This document shows positions 9,329 to 12,551 of a stretch of DNA of 12,551 nucleotides, piece after piece. Origin of the DNA: Larix sibirica (taxonomy: Eukaryota > Streptophyta > Pinopsida > Pinales > Pinaceae); assembly GCA_004151065.3 (NCBI GenBank), contig NWUY0303919900.1, positions 1 to 12,551 of the forward strand. The letters run 5' to 3'. A program made the translations under genes and the position numbers. The notes under the pieces are model-generated. The model worked only from the letters and a program-made list of their open reading frames with translations. It ran no database searches and was not told the origin of the DNA. Numbering within the stretch: position 1 is the stretch's first letter; each line of letters begins with the position of its first letter.

Positions 9329-9897
9329 TCTCTTTCGACAACTTGACCCCTCCATTGAATCCATCCTGACACTCTCCATTTCCTCCGCTCATGTTAATCT
9401 CCATCTTTATCCCCCTCTGACTCCTGCTTCTCATCTTATGGAAGATAGTGAAGGTTTAAACTATGTGCCTTATGGCATCGACATGAGTTTAAAGCCTTCC
9501 TCCTCTTTGACAGTATTGCCTTCAATGAAACATGAGAAGTTTTCGGGTGGTCTTTTTGAGGAAGTTTAGAGACCTAGAGAGGCTTCCATAGATACCCTAT
9601 CTGACATTCCAGTTTTGGAGGTCCCTCCTTCTTCACCTAAGGAAGACTCCTCCCTTCTTGCACTCTAGGGAAGTCTAGATATTACCTTCGGTTGTCAAGA
9701 AAGGGTAGACTTCAAGACAGGTCTAGATGGGCTGGTGGTTTAGCTGAATATTTTGAGCTCCTCAAACCTAGGATAAGGGGTAGATGCTCAATGATGGCCA
9801 GAGAAAGGGATAGGGCTGCAAGGAAGGTTATTTCCGGTCGATAGAATACAATCTTCGGGACTCTTAGATAAAACTATCCGATGAAGAAGGTTACTTA
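9329..9897 (+). pseudogene. Probable L1 ORF1 C-terminal remnant
   Basis: Upstream of ORF2 lies a degenerate coding-like stretch. The frame open to 9569 reads a Ser/Pro/Leu-rich segment with no domain I can name (for example GLNYVPYGIDMS). Its first 10 codons come from the AT-rich flank, so its ATG at 9297 is not the native start. The same frame continues past a stop at 9567 with a Pro/Ser/Glu-rich segment to another stop at 9666. A different frame then gives a strongly basic stretch at 9707-9841 (RSRWAGGLAEYFELLKPR, then RERDRAARKVISGR). Basic tails of this sort fit the C-terminus of an L1 ORF1 RNA-binding protein just before ORF2. No CCHC zinc knuckle (C-X2-C-X4-H-X4-C) is visible, so the nucleic-acid-binding core is missing. 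The ORF1 identity is inferred from position, composition and the directly adjoining ORF2. Confidence 0.5.
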
Positions 9898-11602
9898 ATG
9901 CTTGTTCTGTCTCTGAATATTAGAGGGTTAGGGAATCCATAAAAAAAAATCGCTTTGAAGAGGCTCATTGACATCCACAGATCGAGTATTATTCTACTTC
10001 ATAAATATTTAGCTACAAGTTTGGCAATTTTGGATGAACTGGAAAAGATCTTACCGGGATGGAGCTTTATCAATACTGATGTGCAAGGTCACTCTGGTGG
10101 TCTCATTACAGGTTAGAATAGGACTATTTTTCTTTGTATTAAATGTTGGGTGATTGAATCAGGCTTGGGGGCTACCCTCTTCTCATGGGATTTTGGGAGA
10201 GACTTCAACATCCTTAATCTCTATGGTCCCTACATTAACAAAGTTCATTATTGGGTGTTTTTGGTCTCTTCCGGTCTCATCGATGGGGATAGGATCATTC
10301 TGGGGGGCGATCTCAATTCCCCCTAGGGAAGAGTGAAATTTGGGGCTCTAAAGCCCATGTTAATGCCCTATCTGATTACTTCATTCATCATTTAGCAAAT
10401 GTATCTCTTTATGAATTAACCCCTTTGGTCCTTAAACCCTCTTGGCGGAATATGCGTGTGGGGGATGAATGTATCATAAAGCAAATTGATCGCTTCCTGG
10501 TTAATGATGGAATCCCTCAGTTTCTAGAAGTTATGAGGAAGTGGGTGGGTGAAGGTGGAAATTCATATCACTTCCCTATTTATCTTGAAATAAATAGGAT
10601 TGGCAAGAAACCCCCAAGCCCTTTCAAGTTCAACGCTTATTGGCTTGAAGATGACAATTTCAAAGATTTAGTCAAGCATTGTTGAGTAAAGTTTGTGCCA
10701 AGGGGGTTCAGTCTTAGCAGTGGTTCATTTCCAAAACAACCTGATGCGATCGAAGAATCAAAATATTAAGTGGTCTATGGATAGGAGGGCTAAACTGGAT
10801 AAGGATCTAAAGGATACCGAATTTACATTGGAAAGATTTCATTAGGCCTACAAAGAGGGCTTTCTTTCAATTGCTCAAAAAAAGGACATTGTGGCTTTGA
10901 AGTGTAAGCGCACTAAAATATTAGATGAGGAGGAGGCTACTTGGCATCTCAAAAGTAGAGTGCTATGGATTCAGTTGGGCGACGGCTATACTAAGTTTTT
11001 CCACAATTTCGTCAAGCATAAAACATCATACTAATTCCATATGGAGCATTGAGAACAATGATGGATTTTATGCCTCGGGCTTCAATGAGCTTGCATGTTT
11101 AGGGGTCGACCACTTCAAGCAACTTTACAAAGAAGACCAAGGGTGCCATGTTGATAAGATGCTTGAATTGACAACCTTATACCCGAACATGGTAACAGAG
11201 GAACAAAATCAAATGTCAGTGGATCCTATCAGCTTGGAGGAGATGCATTCTTCCTTTCACTCTCTATAGAAGGATAAGAGCCCGGGCCCGGATGGGTGGC
11301 CAGTTGAGTTCTTCAAAGGTATCTTGGATTTGTTTGAGGAGGACTAGTCACAATATTAGAGGAATCAAGAGTTACCAACAGGATCTTGGCATCATATAAC
11401 TCTACCCTTATCACTCTTATTCCAAAAGTTGAGCATGTATCCAAATGGGAGGACTTTCGCCCAATCTCCCTATGTAATTGTATCTACAAGATTATAGCAA
11501 AAATCATCGCAGAAAGATTAAAGGTCATCATTAATGGTGAGATCTCGGAAGAGTAGTTTGATTTTTTCAAGGGACAACAAATTCACGATGCTATCAGCCT
11601 TA
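9898..11602 (+). pseudogene. L1 ORF2 pseudogene: endonuclease + N-terminal reverse transcriptase
   Basis: When intact this protein nicks target DNA and reverse-transcribes the element's RNA at the nick. ATG 9898 opens MLVLSLNIRGLGNP, matching the usual ORF2 start. Endonuclease landmarks are NIRGL (9916), NLYGPY (10216), GGDLN (10303), QIDRFLV (10482) and SYHFP (10563). The linker has KSRVLWIQLGD and TKFFHNF (about 10951-11010). The RT start has KSPGPDG (11276), LIPK (11416), FRPISLCN (11455), IIAKIIAERLK (11491) and KGQQIHDAI (11569). The fingers region is then lost: no AFD motif A and no YxDD. Damage: stops at 9940, 10114, 10324, 10683, 10843, 11032, 11267, 11345 and 11554, plus frame changes near 10323, between 10683 and 10726, near 11015, and at 11347. 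The endonuclease Glu of LLQET is Lys here (LLHKY, 10003), and the Asp of SDH is Tyr (10566). The remnant covers perhaps 40-50% of a normal ORF2. Confidence 0.93.
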
Positions 11603-12551
11603 GTCCTTTTCGCATCCAATTATTTCGAGTTCAAGCTTGTATCATTTCCCCTTTCTCTATTTTGTTTGGAAGTCCATAACGGTCTCGAAAATGTCATGAT
11701 AGTTTGAAAATGTCATGATAGTTTGAGAATCGTACCTAGTCCTAGCCTTCGTAGAGGGTCAAAGATAAATGTTAAAACAATTTTTGAATGTATAAATCTT
11801 TTTAATCAATAAAATTATTTTTATTGGTTACCTCTTGCTGATCATTTTAACATTCTACAAATTTTGTTATTTATTTTATAAATCCCAGTTTGCTTTTGTT
11901 TTTTGTATTAAATGATTTTATCTATAAAAAACAAATACATATTCATTTTTTCTTTAATTCTTTATTTATTTTAAACATGTAAGAATAATATGGAAAGCTT
12001 ACAAATCTGTATAAAATGGAAAGATGCATTACATATGCATAAATGCATAAAGACAAAGCTTTGCATAATATTTATGAGAAACTTGAAAAAAAGACTACAC
12101 CTTTGAAATTCCAAATGTTATGTTTTTGCAAAGAATATATATATATAAATTATAATTGGATTATTTATTTCAGTCAGTCATCATGTCTCAACAGAATTGA
12201 ACCTCGGTGGATGAAATGAAATCCATCTATCCTTACCAACAAACCATCATATCCTTCAGATTATCTATTTAGTTTAACATTCACACTTATGCATCTTTTT
12301 AGAATTTTTAATACTTTTTACTTTGTAGTTTAAATTCACTTAGTTTAGTTATTAGTTTTAATTTATTAGTTTAATCAGTTTGAAATTTTAAATTTAAAAA
12401 AATATACTATAATAAGATTTAAAAATAGTTTTATTCTTTAAAATTTTATTAACTATTTTTAGGTGCTTTTCTTATTATTTATTTTTCATTACAGGTAAAT
12501 ATATATTTTTAATTTTTTTTTACTTTATTTATATATATTTTATTTATTTCT
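11603..12551. other. AT-rich intergenic DNA after the L1 break, no gene seen
   Basis: From 11603 the translation stops resembling ORF2 in any frame. 11603-11770 is moderately GC-balanced and holds a 19-bp tandem repeat. From about 11770 the DNA is strongly AT-rich, with poly-T runs, a short TA run at about 12136-12147, a cluster of TGCAT words at 12025-12050 and recurring TAGTTTA words at about 12326-12375. I see no frame, RNA gene or terminal inverted repeat. There is no resemblance to the sequence that follows block C in copy 1 (5407 onward). Confidence 0.55.
11687..11724. repeat. Two perfect 19-bp tandem copies
   Basis: GAAAATGTCATGATAGTTT occurs at 11687-11705 and again directly at 11706-11724. 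A degraded third start (GAGAATCG) follows. It lies about 85 bp right of the L1 break. The perfect match suggests recent slippage. Confidence 0.9.

Larger units (their letters stand above)
9327..11602 (+). mobile_element. Degraded L1-type LINE (non-LTR retrotransposon), 3'-truncated
   Basis: A sense-strand L1 remnant, clearly richer in GC than its flanks, with the ORF1-tail then ORF2 order expected of plant L1 elements. ORF2 shows an apurinic-type endonuclease, the linker and the first part of the reverse transcriptase. It stops short of the polymerase core, with no RNase H, 3' UTR or poly-A tail. Ordinary L1 copies are truncated at the 5' end during insertion. Loss of the 3' half instead suggests a later deletion or rearrangement near 11602. 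At least eight stops or frame changes lie in ORF2, so the copy is dead. I see no target-site duplication, as expected if the true 3' end is gone. The left edge coincides with the end of the duplicated block C. Confidence 0.93.

Noticed and set aside
10154-10336. 60-codon plus-strand frame over the endonuclease
   Set aside because: It is an out-of-phase shadow: the NLYGPY and GGDLN motifs are read in the frame starting at 9898.
12025-12375. Clusters of TGCAT, TA and TAGTTTA words as promoter elements
   Set aside because: No gene follows and such words are expected often in DNA this AT-rich.

Overview
The window looks like intergenic DNA from a large, repeat-rich plant nuclear genome. The evidence is an AT-rich background, no intact gene on either strand, a decayed plant-type L1 (LINE) retrotransposon, and long, strongly diverged tandem arrays. 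A seed plant with a big genome, perhaps a gymnosperm, would fit, but nothing here fixes the taxon. I see no rRNA, tRNA, CRISPR array or host protein-coding gene.

Layout: 1-60 is a dense set of overlapping palindromes. 61-900 is AT-rich DNA with a short tandem duplication at 561-713. 903-4941 is an array of about 23 degenerate monomers averaging about 176 bp. 5001-5406 is a different AT-rich tandem repeat with three units of about 94-113 bp. 5511-5692 holds four tandem units that can each fold into a hairpin. 5693-6360 is featureless AT-rich DNA. 6361-7085 is a purine-rich modular repeat. About 7325-8931 is a second array of the 176-bp family, and 8928-9326 is a second copy of the three-unit AT-rich repeat. 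About 9327-11602 is a sense-strand L1 remnant: an ORF1 tail, then ORF2 with an endonuclease and the start of the reverse transcriptase. It has many stops and frame changes and is cut before the catalytic core. 11603-12551 is AT-rich DNA with a 19-bp tandem repeat near the L1 break.

The main structural result is that the second satellite tract with its AT-rich flank (about 7325-9326) is a rearranged paralogue of the first (903-5406). Particular monomers pair one to one, but in the order A (about 3085-3765), B (1603-2556), C (5001-5406). The B/C join carries a 4-bp microhomology. This points to segmental duplication with deletion or unequal exchange inside an old satellite. The L1 remnant begins exactly where the duplicated flank ends. 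I did not find a working gene system. The interest lies in how the repeats are built and rearranged.
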